Part shown: in pieces, positions 30,015 to 42,500 of the stretch | Position numbering within the stretch: position 1 is the stretch's first letter | How the letters are laid out: each line of letters begins with the position of its first letter | Origin: Macrocystis pyrifera | Lineage: Eukaryota; Sar; Phaeophyceae; Laminariales; Laminariaceae | Direction of reading: 5' to 3' | Assembly: GCA_031763025.1 (NCBI GenBank) | Contig: JASSKH010000005.1 | Location: 4,606,092 to 4,670,091 of the forward strand | DNA length: 64,000 nucleotides | Program-made: the position numbers and the translations under genes | The notes under the pieces: generated by a model | Seen by the model: the letters and a program-made list of their open reading frames with translations, nothing else | Databases searched by the model: none | What the model was told of the DNA's origin: nothing

Positions 30015-30562
30015 TATATTATATACCTGGTATATATGTATAAATACATGTTGGGTGGGCGTCGGTTGGCGACGACGCTGTGAAACACGCCTCTCACTGC
30101 GCGACTAGACAGCCAGGGTTCCGTTTTTTTTTCTTTTTTTTGGCGGTTACCACGGCTGGCGGTCAAGGTAGCTCATTTTTGTGCGAGGTGAACAACCTTT
30201 ACTCCGCACAAGGGGGATGATCGTATCACGTAGTGTGTATATGGTAAGGCACCCACGAGGCAGTTACATACCGTAGTAAACCCGTTGCTGTCTCTGGAAG
30301 CGGCCGCACCAGGAGGTAAACCAATTCATCAACGCTGCCAGCCATATGCAAGAAAATCCTTATTAAGCGGTTCTTTCTGGGGATGCAGCTCACTCTTCAT
30401 GCGAGTCGCCCAACACCTCACGGAGCTTCGCGCTTGGTGCAGGAAATGTCTGCCTGGTCGGTGAAAACCCGAGGTGCTCCATCCCGGTATTATAAGGATG
30501 CGAGGATCGACGGTCATACGACCACGGCCATGGATGATAATCAGTACACCTCCCCCCCCCCG
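30015..30562 (+). repeat. 536-bp tandem repeat, unit 2
   Basis: Direct copy of unit 1, diverged by scattered changes. Both units keep TACCTGGTA (29488 and 30024), so that motif arrived before the duplication. Confidence 0.92.
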
Positions 30563-30776
30563 CCTTCCCTCGCGGAGGAAATTGTCCGACTAGTACCTAG
30601 TTGATGACTCAACCCCTTTGGGACTACCGAGAGATACATCGACGATACGAGTTGACCATGACAGCAACGGCCACACTGCTCGATTGGGGGATGATGCGCG
30701 TTCCTGGGTGCCCGGGTTACAATGGTTGAATGCAAGGAGCCACGGCAAGGGCGCAGCATGAGCCTCTACCCGTATA

Positions 30777-30797
30777 CTGCTGCTGCTGATGCTGCTG

Positions 30798-30833
<36 letters not shown>
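30777..30833. repeat. CTG microsatellite
   Basis: About 19 CTG triplets with two ATG-type interruptions. No reading frame clearly uses it. Confidence 0.95.
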
Positions 30834-30834
<1 letters not shown>

Positions 30835-30910
30835 GCGCTCACGCTGCTCGTAGACGGTTCAATAGTCGATAACACCAAAATTATCAACCATTGTGTTGGT
30901 CGCTATCTTA
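30834..30910 (+). repeat. Short repeat shared with 63664-63740
   Basis: GCTCACGCTGCTCGTAGACGG, AACACCAAAATTATC-ACCATT and TTGGTCGCTAT match the later locus with small gaps. Confidence 0.65.
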
Positions 30911-31899
30911 CACACCCAAAGGGGTCAAGTCATGCCGACTCACAGCAGAAGTGCCTGTATCAAGTCCCCGGCGCCGTCGTCTTCTCGGGAATAACCTCTG
31001 TCTTGCTACGTCTACGTGCGGCCTGCAGTCCCTCTTTGCCCCAAAACGCAACGAAGCAAACTTGAGCCGTCAGTCTCGCTCCTTCGAGACAAACACCCTT
31101 CTTTCAGACAGTACAGTTAGTACGTTATTTTGGGCCTTCAGTCCCCCACGTTGCAGACGGGGGCGCGGGGGGGTGATAACCGTTGTACCGATGTACTGTA
31201 AAACCAGATCGACTACAACTCTAAGTAGCTTGTCTACCCCAAAAAGCGAGCGGGTGAGCTTCCGTGTTGGCGACACCGGTGTGTGGGTGTCGCCTGTGGT
31301 GTAATCCTAACACCAAAGCACATCACACAGATGAGTACCGGCACGGAGTACTGCAGATACAATGTTAAGCCAGAGGGGAGTTAGACTTTGCGCGTAATAG
31401 GTTTCCTTTTTTTTAGTTTTGGTCTTGCCCTGGGTTTTCTTCTTCTTTCGGAGATTGTTCATGAGTTGATCGACGCTGAAACTTGTGCTGCACTTCGCCG
31501 GGTGGCGAAACACGAAAAAAATACTAGGGCATGTTACTCATAGTACGTATAAATCGTCCAGTTCAGCGAAAAAGCGTATTTTTAATGTGTGTCCTTCGAA
31601 TTGCCTTGTTGTTATTATTCTCTGCGAAGTCGGGCGGGCGGGCGGGGGGGGGGGGGGGAGCTCCACTGGTGTAGTACGAAAGCCGCGAAACCGACCACTG
31701 CCTCGCGTTTCAGTGCCCGAGAGTTCACCCCCCTCACAGCCGATTGGCCGGGACCCTAACACACGCAGTCTCGGATGATCGAGACCCCCAATGGCAAAAA
31801 ACCACTGACATACCCCAATTCCTGGGTCGTTTCGATGCTACGGTGTTCGGCCCCATACATTACCCTGACTCGGCTGCTTCTGCCTTATCCTCCCGGTCT
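30911..31899. other. Unassigned, left of the DIRS-like element
   Basis: A 137-codon plus frame ends near 31304 without recognised domains. GGGCGG repeats and a G run at 31644-31658. May include the terminal region of the DIRS-like element, but its boundary cannot be placed. Confidence 0.4.
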
Positions 31900-34650
31900 C
31901 TCCCAGTTAACGCAACACGATACCCACGTACTCCGGTCTATTCCAGGGATATACCTCGGAAGACTCTGAAGGCTTCCACCTACCCTCTCTCTGGATTACC
32001 CTCTGTGGAACCTCCCCCTCGGCCGCCTGCGTGGTGGCTGCACCGACACGCAATGAGTGAAGGGCGACTTCGCTGGAATCATCTCCTGCTTTCGCTACCA
32101 CCCGGCGAAGCGCCTCGAGGGCCCCCTGGTACTTCCATACTCTAACCTCGTTACCGCGCAGATGCGACAACAGGGGGGCGCTTTCCGGCAATTTCGGGTA
32201 GCCAGACAACAGTTCCGCCATGAGAGCGACGGCGCGCCGCTTGCTCCTACCCCGGAACGTGGCCCCCAGGCGTCATCGCGTGTACGCACAATAACCGACC
32301 CCTGTTGGGCCTGGTCGCCTTTATGATCTCGAAACCTAGCCTCGATGTTGGTGGCCTGTTGCCGCTGCAGCGAGGTCAAGCGCCCCTCCCCCTCCCGTAC
32401 AACACTACGTCTCCCCTCGTCAAGCAGTGCGCGGGGTGCACCACACCAGTAGACGAGGCGAAGATTCCATCTGACCTCGCCCCCCCCCCAAAAAAAAAAA
32501 AAAAAAAGCTCAACGCGAGGGGAACCCAAAGAGCTCGACCGCCCGGCCTCCACGACCAACGAGGCTAAGCGCTATCCTCCCAACAGTGTGTCCTAAGAAA
32601 CGGGGTGATGAGTTATTTTCGAGGTACCTGCGGTCGTGTGCGACCGTGCAACTCCCTTCAGCGCCCGTTCAATAAGCGGCGGCGACGTTGGCAACTCCAT
32701 TTGAAGCGGCGAAAGTTGTAAAATGGCTGACAGCGTACCCGCAATAGTACCGGCGTGGTTGCCCTATGATGCACACCACGCTACTAGCTCGAGCAATGCC
32801 TGAATCATATCCGTGTCGGAGGTTGCCGCGTCGAAGTATTCGGCCGCCCGGGTCAGCCCCCGAAAACAGGTCCAAGACCGGGAACCTGACGTATAAGCTC
32901 GGTGAGACGAAGACACAACCGACTGGTGGATGAGTTGGCTGCCAGCATTCATGAATATAGCGCAACGCCCTCTAGCCCAGTACCTGTTGGCGCCAAGCAA
33001 CGTCGGGTCGAAACGCGCAGAGATTACCATCGATCGCCTCTGGCTCCCATCGTGGTGTGCCGTCCGCAATAGTGTTCTCCACGCCAGCGACATGCAACGC
33101 GTCGAAATATCATCCACTGACTGCCTCCCAACACCCTAAAATACGCATAAGTGCCCCCGATCGAGGTTCCTTGACTCCCCGGCATTTGTGAAGCCATTGA
33201 ACAACGGAGGGTGTTATCCCCCGGTATCCCGTGCGCAGCTAGGCAACATGTTCGATTGTGTTACGAACGTCCACGCCATTACCACAATGCACAATAGCTC
33301 GAGCTCGTAAATGGAGAGATCGTTCCAACTTTTAACCGTCGTGCGCTGTCGCTCGCGCACGTCGGTGTCGAATTTGAAACGCCACCACGCCCCGGACTCG
33401 GGCCCAAAAAAGCAACCCCACATGGTGTCGCCGGAAGCGTCCGACCACAAAGTAAATGCGGGCGGCTTCATATGACTACGGTACAAGGGAGCAGAGAAGC
33501 GGCCCGCGGAAGAGCCTAGCCCTCCTTCCACCAACAGACACCTAAAGGACACGTCTGCGTGGAACTCAGGGCCCAATCGGATGCGTGGGGATGAGGCCGC
33601 GTGTGAGTGGGATACGCGGGACGTCGCGCCCCACGCACGAACGGGAGGCAATCCTCGATGGTTAAGCATGCGCCGTACAAAATATTTTCCTGGCCGCACT
33701 ACTTTGCATAGGTGAGGTAGTAGGCCGATTAGCGAGCGCAACACCGCTTCGGATGTCACCATGCGGTCCGAAGGTCACTCCCCTAGTGTGTTGCGGAGTC
33801 CCTCCATCGTTCCTAGCGGAACGGAAGTAGTAGTCATTACCACGGTATCAATATCCCAACCACGCACGCATAAAACGGTATCCCACGGCGAAATCTTCCG
33901 GGGAGACCGCAGGGTGGGATACCGCGGGCATGTCCCCCCCAAAAGTTGAAAAAAGTCCGACACCAGAGACGCGGACACCCGTCGACAGCGCCGACCATCG
34001 GGCCACCACTGAACCTCTACCAATGTCCCGTCATTTACGTAGTATCGTACGAAAACATGGCTATCTCTCTCCCCCCCCCTGTCCGCGGGGGATCCGACAA
34101 CTAGATGGCAAGAGCGCAGGCAGATCGTTTGCTTTCGGCGCGGTGACATCTACGTGCTGTGTCGCGGTACTCCTAAGGTCCATCACGACGGCGTCGTCGC
34201 CGTACGACGTGTGGCGATGGGCGTATATTCGAGAGCTGCCGAAAACAAGCAGACGAACCCCGGTGAATTACGCCACCGAAACTGCAACCGACGGTCGTCC
34301 ACGACCCACTCATGAATACTGCATCCAAACACGGGCGCCCCTGCCCACTGCACGCTAACCTGACGATACGCCTCACTGACGTCGATTTCACTCAACACGA
34401 TACGTGCGCGCGGCCCAAACTGCCGGCGCAAGTACAGGATGCGCCAAAGTGTATCTCGCAGCACACGGCCGGATGCCACGGAAGGGGCTTGTTCGGAATC
34501 AGGGTCAGCGTTGACACTGCGTGCGGGCGGAGACATCGGGAACGTAAAATCGTGCATAATCCGAGTTTTGGACGGAGATACAACCACGGCCAGCGGGGAC
34601 AACCTTAGACCTGGGATGGTGTGCGCTTCGCGGCGTGAAAAAATAAATTC
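31900..34650 (-). mobile_element. DIRS-like tyrosine-recombinase retroelement, fossil
   Basis: Minus-strand remnants of a DIRS/Ngaro-type retroelement, in family order: reverse transcriptase (34.2-34.6 kb, IVLSEIDVSEAYRQVSV; palm part in 33.8-34.15 kb), RNase H (33.2-33.76 kb, LWSDASGDTMWGCFFG and LSIYELELLCIVVMAW) and tyrosine recombinase (32.7-33.1 kb, HRAYTSGSRSWTCFRG; catalytic end at 31.9-32.2 kb, HSLRVGAATTQAA and VIQREGRWKP). Such elements copy through RNA and integrate with the recombinase instead of a DDE integrase. It is broken in several places and looks old. Terminal split or inverted repeats were not found. A gag-like ORF was not recognised. Confidence 0.8.
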
Positions 34651-34853
34651 TCTCTCAAATCAAAAATCGTCAAAAATCTTCGCGAAAATACTGTCAGAGT
34701 GCGGAGCTACACCGCGATGATGTGAGTATGACAAGGCCGCGCCGATGTCCGTACCCCCCCTCAACGTGGACGCGGGCACCGTGTTTGGCGGTAGCCACCA
34801 ACTGCTCTACTCTAGGGAACCCTTTTTGTCAACCGAACCAAAAACGAATCCTA

Positions 34854-34958
34854 TTACGGAGGAGCACAGTAAATAGGACCAAGTATTGTAAGTAAAAATA
34901 GGGAAATATAAAGGTTTTCGTGTGTATCGTAGGTCCCATTTACTATGGTCCACCGTAA
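34854..34958 (+). mobile_element. MITE family 1, copy 14
   Basis: Ends TTACGGAGGAGCACAGTAAAT and TTTACTATGGTCCACCGTAA, TA on both sides. Lies about 200 bp upstream, in minus sense, of the recognised DIRS-like sequence, possibly inside its 5' part. Confidence 0.88.
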
Positions 34959-35079
34959 TATCTGCTTTCACACGCGGGATGTCCAAGGCCGTCTCGATGG
35001 CCTTGCATACACCCAGACCGGCTACCACACGCCCGAAAATACTCTATATATCGCTGAGCCACTTGGCCCATAGTCTCCG

Positions 35080-35413
35080 TCCCCGGTGGCTTGGTAGGTG
35101 GTCCGCGTGCCTATCAAGATCAATTTCGTGGGTTCAAGTCTCACCGAGTGCATGCTCGTAGGGGCTTTTTCTTGCATAAAAGAGATTGATTGGCGGAAAG
35201 CGCGAGAGCGTGAGTTAGCTACATTCGATGAAAATCGACGAGCAGTGGGAATGCTGAACCCTATGCGCGATAAAAAATAAAGGCACGTACCGGGGGGGAG
35301 AAGGGAAGACACCTGTGACCACGGCTTGTCCAGAAGGTCATCGAGGGTAAAACCTCTTACGAATTAGGCTGGAAAGTGAAAGTGATGACTAGGCAAAAAA
35401 AAAAAAAAAAAAA
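35080..35413 (+). mobile_element. tRNA-derived SINE, copy e
   Basis: Best-kept copy: A box TGGCTTGGTAGGTGG at 35087-35101, B box GGTTCAAGTC at 35131-35140, body, and an A tail at 35395-35413. Confidence 0.92.
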
Positions 35414-35419
35414 CCTGGA

Positions 35420-35763
35420 CGCACTGCTATGCGATACGACCCGCGGCATATCTGGCAACAACGACAGGCATATGTTGAAAGAACCCGTCACTTCTGACAA
35501 ACCCACCACCCCGGAGTCCCCAACGGACGCCGATTATGAACGTACAAGCTGTGCATCTTTCGCTGCCGCTTCCGTACGCCCAGTGGTCGGCATCGACCCC
35601 AATGACGGACGAGGCCCGTCCCCCTATTCACCAGCGTTGGCCGCCGCTGAGCGGGTGGAGCCCCCCGCGCCCGACGCCGGGCTGCCGCCGCCGCCGCCGC
35701 TGCCGCTGCCGCCGCCTTCGCCACCGCCACCCCCTGCCCCACAAACGATAGACCTAGTCTAGG
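35420..35763 (+). CDS. Hypothetical proline-rich frame
   Basis: A frame opening inside the SINE tail runs to TAG at 35761, with SDKPTTPESPTDADYE and a C-terminal PPPPPLPLPPPSPPPPPAP. The proline stretch is a GCC/CCG repeat and could be non-coding. No start context or homologue recognised. If real, the protein would lack a conserved fold. Confidence 0.2.
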
Positions 35764-37525
35764 CTTCTCACTCGGCAACGGGCAGTGTCGTGCTCGTGTA
35801 CCTCTGCTGGGCCCGGCGCAGCTAAATGCACGTCAAGCTGAAGGCACTCATGAGTCACGAGTGACCATCTGTTTCCTACGCCCTTACCTCTGGTCGAAAT
35901 TTGAAACGCCGGTAGAGCCCACGACCATCAAAAGCGTCAATCCGTCGGTCGTCGTTAAAAATTACATCTCATTTCGTCCTGCGGACTTTGAAACATCATA
36001 CATTCAGTTTTGTTCATGTACGTGATTGCTGACTTGGACAAGTGGAGAAGAGCGGAGTAGAGGAGAACGAAGAAATAGGGCTTTTTTCCCAACAGTCAGA
36101 AGATCAGCAGGATGAATGCGCACATATTCCTATACCCAACAGATGGGTTGACTCCGACGGTCGCCCAAGCTTACAACTACGACCGAGAGCCACAATCGCG
36201 CGCTCTACCGTAGAGTAGTATCTTAACTTTCTCGGGTTCCTGAAACATAAGCTCGATACGTATTTCACCGAAAAAAACGCGTTTCAAAACAGAAGTGTAC
36301 GCGCAACTCGACGACCAACCCCATGGGCGTATTTGTCCGCTTTGTTTTCGTACCTACATAGATCGCGAATCGTTTATCCAAGACCCATCTCCCACCCGAG
36401 TCTCGAGTTATATCCGTACGAGCTCTAACATGAGTACAAAAACCCTCGTGAAGGCCATTGGCCATACCGCAGTGCCCCCCCTTGTATGTACAGCACCAGG
36501 GATCAGGGTCAACAGGACGATCTTCGTACTACTCTTGCTGTTGCGTCCCTGGTACCTCCTATCAGGTACCCTTCGCGCAGTTCATGGTTTTGTATAGGCA
36601 TGCCTGAAACACAGATTTCAAGTGGGATTGCCAAGATACTATTGGTTAGTCCCTCCCCCGTCAGTCACAAATTTGCGGGACACGCAAGTGCCCCCTCCCC
36701 GATGCATCGTGCCGTCACATGGTTCCATCGTTGTGTATGATATATGATGATGATGATGATGATGATGATCTCACATTCGTTCACTTCCCTGAAATCCTGC
36801 CTGTGGTTACAGACAGGCTGGAACAAAACGCATATCGATGTGAGAAAACAAACAAGTACGAAATAGTGCGCTCGGCGGTATTATACCAGTCTGTAAGAAA
36901 AACGGTGCTAACGAGCTGTGGTATACCATCCGGCATCACTTACAACAAAATAACATCAGGAACATATCCATGGCCTTATATATAGACTCGAAAAAAAGAA
37001 GTAAAAAAAAGGAAACGGAAAAAAAAAACTCGAACAGGGGACAGAGAGAAGAAAGAAAAGGAAAAATAAAGGAAAAATAAAATAAAGAAAAACAATGCAA
37101 ACATGCGCTCAGGATGCAGGTCGAGTCCCGAGGACAAGGTCTCTGTTTGCTGGTACGATCGGTCGTATGATATGTCCAGCTGATGGACCAACATATGTAC
37201 GTCACAAGAAGAAGACCAGACGGAAGGCAAAAATACAAGAAAAGGGTAGAGACAAAGGGCAAACAACGAACAACTAATGAGCAGTTCTATGTCCAGTTTG
37301 TGGGTCAAGGACGAGACAGACGATACAAAGAGGACAGAGACAGACGGACCAATGGGGGGCTAAAAATAATCGGGAAAAAAAGGAAGAATACCAAAGGGTC
37401 TCAAAAATATAACAATAAGGTGATGCAGCCGACGCAGAATGGCAAGGTAGGGGGGGGAGGGTAACATCGACTTGGCAGGGAGTAGGCCATCACAACAAAC
37501 AAGAACAAAAATAAACAAAATAAAA
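35764..37525. other. Unassigned stretch
   Basis: No gene recognised. A (GAT)n microsatellite lies at 36742-36770, and an A/G-rich tract at 36985-37100 resembles a minus-strand pyrimidine tract. Part from 37.1 kb on may be the 3' UTR of the minus-strand LINE next door. Confidence 0.45.
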
Positions 37526-37606
37526 AAGGAATTGTAACACAGCTTTCGGCAGTAGACACTGGGCAAAAGGGATTGTAACACAGCCTTAGGCAGCAGACAC
37601 TGGGCG
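37526..37606 (-). repeat. 40-bp tandem duplication in LINE 3' UTR
   Basis: Two units of GGGATTGTAACACAGC-type sequence ending AGACACTGGGC. On the minus strand they immediately follow the LINE stop codon. Confidence 0.85.
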
Positions 37607-37608
37607 TC

Positions 37609-38556
37609 TCAGAAAGACGCCCAGTACCAAGTTTCGGGGTGTTCCTTCACTTTCTTAACCGGCCTAGCTGCTGTTGCCACGCCTCCTTCAACGGGGCTCC
37701 TCTTCTCCCCCCCCCGGGCCTTGGATCCAGAGGTGTATTGATCGAGTTGCTGCACATTTTGTGCCTCAAGCGCTCGTCGTTTTGCTTCATTCTCCTTCTC
37801 CTTAACGAACCAGCCGCTCCGTGTAGTGCTCTGACCCTTCTTCAACAAGTCTCAAACACGCACCCGATTTCTTCGCTGCCAACGTCCATTGTTTCTATTC
37901 GATGGGCACGATAAACAATGACAGGTACGACAGGTCGAATTCGAGACAACCCATCCAGTCCTGCTCTTGCCTTCCCAAGTAACCCTTTCCCCCCTCCACT
38001 TCCCCAAACATCACTCGTTTGGGTATTCTTTCGTTACCCATACGAGCCACAAACCACGCGAAAAGTATCCTCCGCTTTCGCACCGTCGTCTCTACGTTCT
38101 CACAGCCAGCCTTGGCCAGTGGGTTTGCGTATAAAAGCATATGGCAGCCGTCGCGAGATTTTCTCTTCCGTGCGATGCAGCGGAGGAGCAATCGGTAATG
38201 AGTTGTCGGCTGTATGGCGAGACGGGCCACGGTGGGGCTCCACGTGAAACATCCGTATAGCGTGGTCTCCATTACCTCGGCTTCGAGCATGCGTACTTTT
38301 GAGTCGGAGCGGTGCGGGCGGCGGGCTGGTCGTACAGGGGCAAACTATACCGTCTGAAGCGTAGAATGGCCAGCAGCACGCGCCGGCTGACTTCAGCTGT
38401 GTACCAGGTAGATAGTGGCGGCTTACTCAGCCTATTAAGGATATCTGCCATGCTACCCAGCAGTAGCCAGTAGTCTATACCGAGTCGCTGAGCGGTTACA
38501 TAGTCGCCTGAAGCGAGTAGGCCACGGCAGCAGTATAAAGGGCTACGGCAGTACAA
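37609..38556 (-). mobile_element. Second LINE fragment, C-terminal part
   Basis: Related to the LINE at 27260 but clearly diverged: MLEAEVMETTLYGCFTW, RLLLRCIARKRKS, ENVETTVRKRRILFAWFVAR and RIPKRVMFGEVEGGK. The upstream part (FRRYSLPLYDQPAARTAP) is one frame off from the part that begins at 38290, and a stop near 37895 divides the C-terminus. RT catalytic motifs are not included. It is truncated on its 5' side near 38560 where the LTR-like repeat begins. Confidence 0.8.
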
Positions 38557-39030
38557 GCAGTGCGGTATGTTTCATGCCGACTTAGCATGTATGCGGTAGA
38601 ACCAATCTGGATCAACTCCTACGGTTTCGTGCGTGCGGCGGTACCCCAAGGACCCGTTCGAGTTTACCCGAGCTAGCCTGTTTTTAGCTCTAGTTTTTTG
38701 CGTAGGGTCATGCCGCATTTTGAGTCGCATGCTTGGAGTCTTGAAACTTGAGAGCTCCGTGATCCATCGACGGTAAACACGGAAACTCGTCGACTTCACT
38801 CCGCTTTGCTTCTCTTCTCCGCCTCCTCATCCTGTCCTGTGGCACAAGACCGATAGCCAACACTGGCCTGAAGCGCCATGTTCCTTCATATGTCCTTCTG
38901 AGAGCTGAAACTTGAACAACAACCAGTCGGTTTGACACCGGCTGAAGTGTTTACCTCTGCGGCGGGCTTGCGGCCTGATCTAACTTAGGAGCCGCGCACA
39001 CACGCCTACTGCGGGAGTTCCACCAAGATA
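38440..39030 (+). repeat. LTR-like dispersed repeat, second copy
   Basis: Matches 820-930 and 1960-2300 in order and sense. About 590 bp here against 1.5 kb at the first locus, which is enlarged by MITEs. Ends before a short CCTAACCCAACCCAACC run. No protein-coding part seen next to either copy; family uncertain. Confidence 0.7.
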
Positions 39031-39066
39031 GCCTATATTAAGAACCTAACCCAACCCAACCCAACC

Positions 39067-39549
39067 AAGTGTGGTGTTAATACCCTCGCAACTCGACTGC
39101 ACCCACACACGCAGTAAACCCATAGATTCGTACCTGGTACCTGATATTTTAGGATTTCGAACGCCGCCGTTGTACAGACTGGTTCAAGCAAAACTAAAAC
39201 AAATTGCGTCAACAGTAAACGCTGCATGCTATAGCTACTTTCGAGGACATGTCGCGAGCCCAGGGACACCGCGAAACAGCATCGATCCTCCTGTGTACCC
39301 TGTTTTGTGATACCTTAGGTCCACCTTCAGGTACTTACATTGTGTTCCCTCGCCCACTAGGCTGGAAACAAGCCGTTGACTGCTACCGCCAATTTATCCG
39401 TGTAAAAAACGTCCATGCCCAAGGCTTTGTTTTGCGTCTTCAGGGGAGACAGCTCTGTATCGCCCCCCACGTTTTTTAGAGTTCCTGGTACACCTGCACC
39501 CCTGCTTGGGATGAGCGCTTGACGAGATGATGCATCGACTTACGGGAAG
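39067..39549. other. Unassigned, between repeat and RT element
   Basis: TACCTGGTA at 39131. Short frames only. Confidence 0.4.
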
Positions 39550-42500
39550 CGTTGAGCGGAAGGAGGTTACTTCCTCGGTTCCCGGTCGTTGATCCTGCTC
39601 GTCAGGAAGCAGGGCTCCTCGAGTTGAGCAGCAACCTGGTCGGCGAAGGCCCTCGGGACCAGGGAGGAACGACAAGGGAGGGCACGGGAGGCAGTCAAGC
39701 CGCCGGAGAGAAGGGGAATGCGCAGTTACAGCTACGGAGCGCAAGGAGCTGCCTTGGCGCGACTAGGGACCGCTCCGGCAGCACCGGGAACTACGACTTC
39801 TGCGTGAGATGGGGAAGGGAAGGGTTTGGATGACTGCGAGGAGAAGGCGGGGTAGACCACCGGGGCGAGGACGAGGGAGAAGAGCAACCAGTGCCCCGGA
39901 GAAGTACCAGCAGGGGCGGGGAACGGGGCGCTGGGGGGGAGGGGGGCAGCGCTCCCCCCAACGACCGGCAACCGAGGCCCGCAGAGGCGAGGACGCGGAC
40001 GGAGAGCTCCCGAAAGAAAATCGCAGTGGGTCTGACCGCCCGGAGGAGGAGCCGCCAGGTGGAAGGGTACGTGGGGGAGCTGCAGAAGCTCAGGGGGGAA
40101 GCGCTAGGATCCGTGCCTTCCTGGGCGCGAACCATGAACGCTCCATGTGGGGGTCTTCACCGCGGCGGCTAACCATGGACACTGCGTGGTAAGGCTTCCG
40201 TGCGGGGACGGAAACCACGTCGTCCATGCGAGATACGTGCTGGTGGCAGTTAGGAGTGGCGGGAGGCGTGAAGGGGGGCACAGGCGACGCTCGTCTGCAG
40301 CGAGCGTGGGTGCGGGGCCCACCACGAAAGACGGGAAGCCCTTGATGCCGCTGTACAGGCCGACCTCGATCTTTGAGATGCTGCCGTTGCTCTAAGGTGG
40401 AGGCCCGAAGAGGACTATGAGGGACACCGCCAAGGGCTCTACTACCTCTAGGACATTGATAGTTTAGGGGGTGGCAGATCCCTTTTAGGCAGAGTGTCCT
40501 TGAACGACCTCCAAATGCGGTTCCTCATGGTCGTCAAAACACTGCCGAAACTGGCAACTGCTCACGCTAAGCTTATCACCCACTCGCTCGGTCTCGTCAA
40601 CCACGCTTGAGGGAGCACCGACCGAGCGTGAGCCCGAACACGCCGAGCTCTCTTTTGCGTGCGCTCAAAATGTGGTATCTCCTCCCAGCCCTGTTTCGCT
40701 CTCAGGACGGACGAGTTAGTCTGACGGCGAGGTTCAAGTCTGCCGAACGCGAGGACCTGAGCACGATTCTCCCATGGTTTATGGAGTACACCGAAGGCAC
40801 GGCGACACGTCTCCAGGGGCCCGCACGCTAAGCAACGGGCTCGGCCAAGTTCAAGAGGGCCTCATCAGCGTGCCGGCACCAAGGGGGGATATCAGTAGCA
40901 GCGCGGGGCCTTCTAGCGAAACCGCGCGCGCCCGGGCAATGAGGCTACATGGACAATAGTGAAGGCGAAGTTCTCGGGAAAATACTGGAACTCCGTCCAG
41001 GAAGGGAGTGGCCCCACGTGGCGCGCGAAGGAGAGTTTAGCCCTCCGGGGGCTTTCAATTTCATCAACTCTCGCAGCGCACTATCAGGAGCGGGGAGTGA
41101 AAATCTGCGCTTTTCGCACCTCCAGCCCATTCCCAGGACCCAATTATGAAAAAAAATATTTCGGCACCGGCATCGAAACCTTCTGGAAGAGGATGGTCGA
41201 TGAACCTGACGCTTTTCCGCCGGAATTTTGGAAGCTCTTCCTGCAGTCAAACCTCACGGCCATGGGGGGAAATTGACGCCCGGTGTGTGTGGGGATGGCG
41301 TTGAGGCGCCTTATTGCGGCCGCGACTATGAGCGAGTGGAGGCCGCTTACGGAGGAACTCAATCCCGAAAAAAAAAGTATGGGGTTTGATCGTCGGGAGG
41401 GGTGGAGCATGAAGCGCTACGTGCCCGAATACACCATGAGGCAGGCAACTGGGTCATCCAGACAGACGCGTCTAACGCGTTCAACTCGGTCCTATTGAAG
41501 CCCATGCTCGAGCAGGTGATCGCTTGCACCCCAGCACTTACGGGCTTTAGCCAAGTGCTACGGTGCGAGGCCCGCCTTAGTGTTCTTCCAGATGGACACG
41601 GGAGAAAGGATCAAGCTCGAATGCCCCCGCGGGATGCAATAAGGAGACACTTTGGGACCGGCTCTCTTCTTCCTGCTGCTGCAGCCGGTGCTTACGAGGG
41701 TTCGGGAGGAATACGAGTCGCAGGGGGTCGAATCGTATGCATACCTCGGCGACATCACTGTCGCGGCCGACAGGATAACACCCGGGACGGTGGAGGTGGT
41801 GCCCTTCCTCGAGCGAGAGTTGTCAGTAAGGGGCTTACACCTCGATCCGGGCAAGGTGGTTGTCTTGGCTCCGAAGAGACACGTGCCCACATCCGAAGAG
41901 ATATCATTTTTTGGCTGGAGTGGGTGTCCGGTGAGTGTCCGTATCGAGGACGAGGGAAGGACGAAGGTGGTTGAGGTGCCCGTCGGCACTGACGAGTTTG
42001 CAATAGAGAGCACCATAGAGATCGCGTGAGATGGGGGGACGGAATAACTTGCGCGGATGCTACCACGAATTCCGGATAAACAAGCGGCCAACCTCATAGA
42101 CACCTGATCTATGGTGCAGCTAACGGCGTATGTCGAGCGGGTGATGGACCTAAAGTTGTCCCTGCTATTACGGGGGACCATAGTAAATAGGACCAAATAT
42201 TGTTAGTAAAAATAGTGCAATATATAGGTTTTCGTGTGAACCGTAGGTCCTATTTAGTATGGTAGCCCGTATTAGCTTGTCGACGGACGAATAGCGGCGC
42301 AACGTAGATGCTCGAAAATCTTGTTGAACTTCCTAGATATGCGGAGGAATCTTCTTTTTCGAGGAGGGGAGCATGGCGGAGCGTCCTACACTGCTACCCC
42401 ACCAACATGCACAGGCTAGGTTGTCAACAGGGGCCGGGGGGATCGGAATGTCATCGCCAGAAGCTAGAGGGATGTCCGCATCGGTGGAGATCTTGGTGGC

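Noticed and set aside
35080-35160. tRNA gene
   Set aside because: A and B boxes are present but a full cloverleaf is not apparent, and five copies share a SINE body and A tail.
39043-39066. Telomere-like CCTAACCCAACCCAACC run
   Set aside because: Only about 20 bp, units are CCCAA without a consistent telomeric period, and it is internal.
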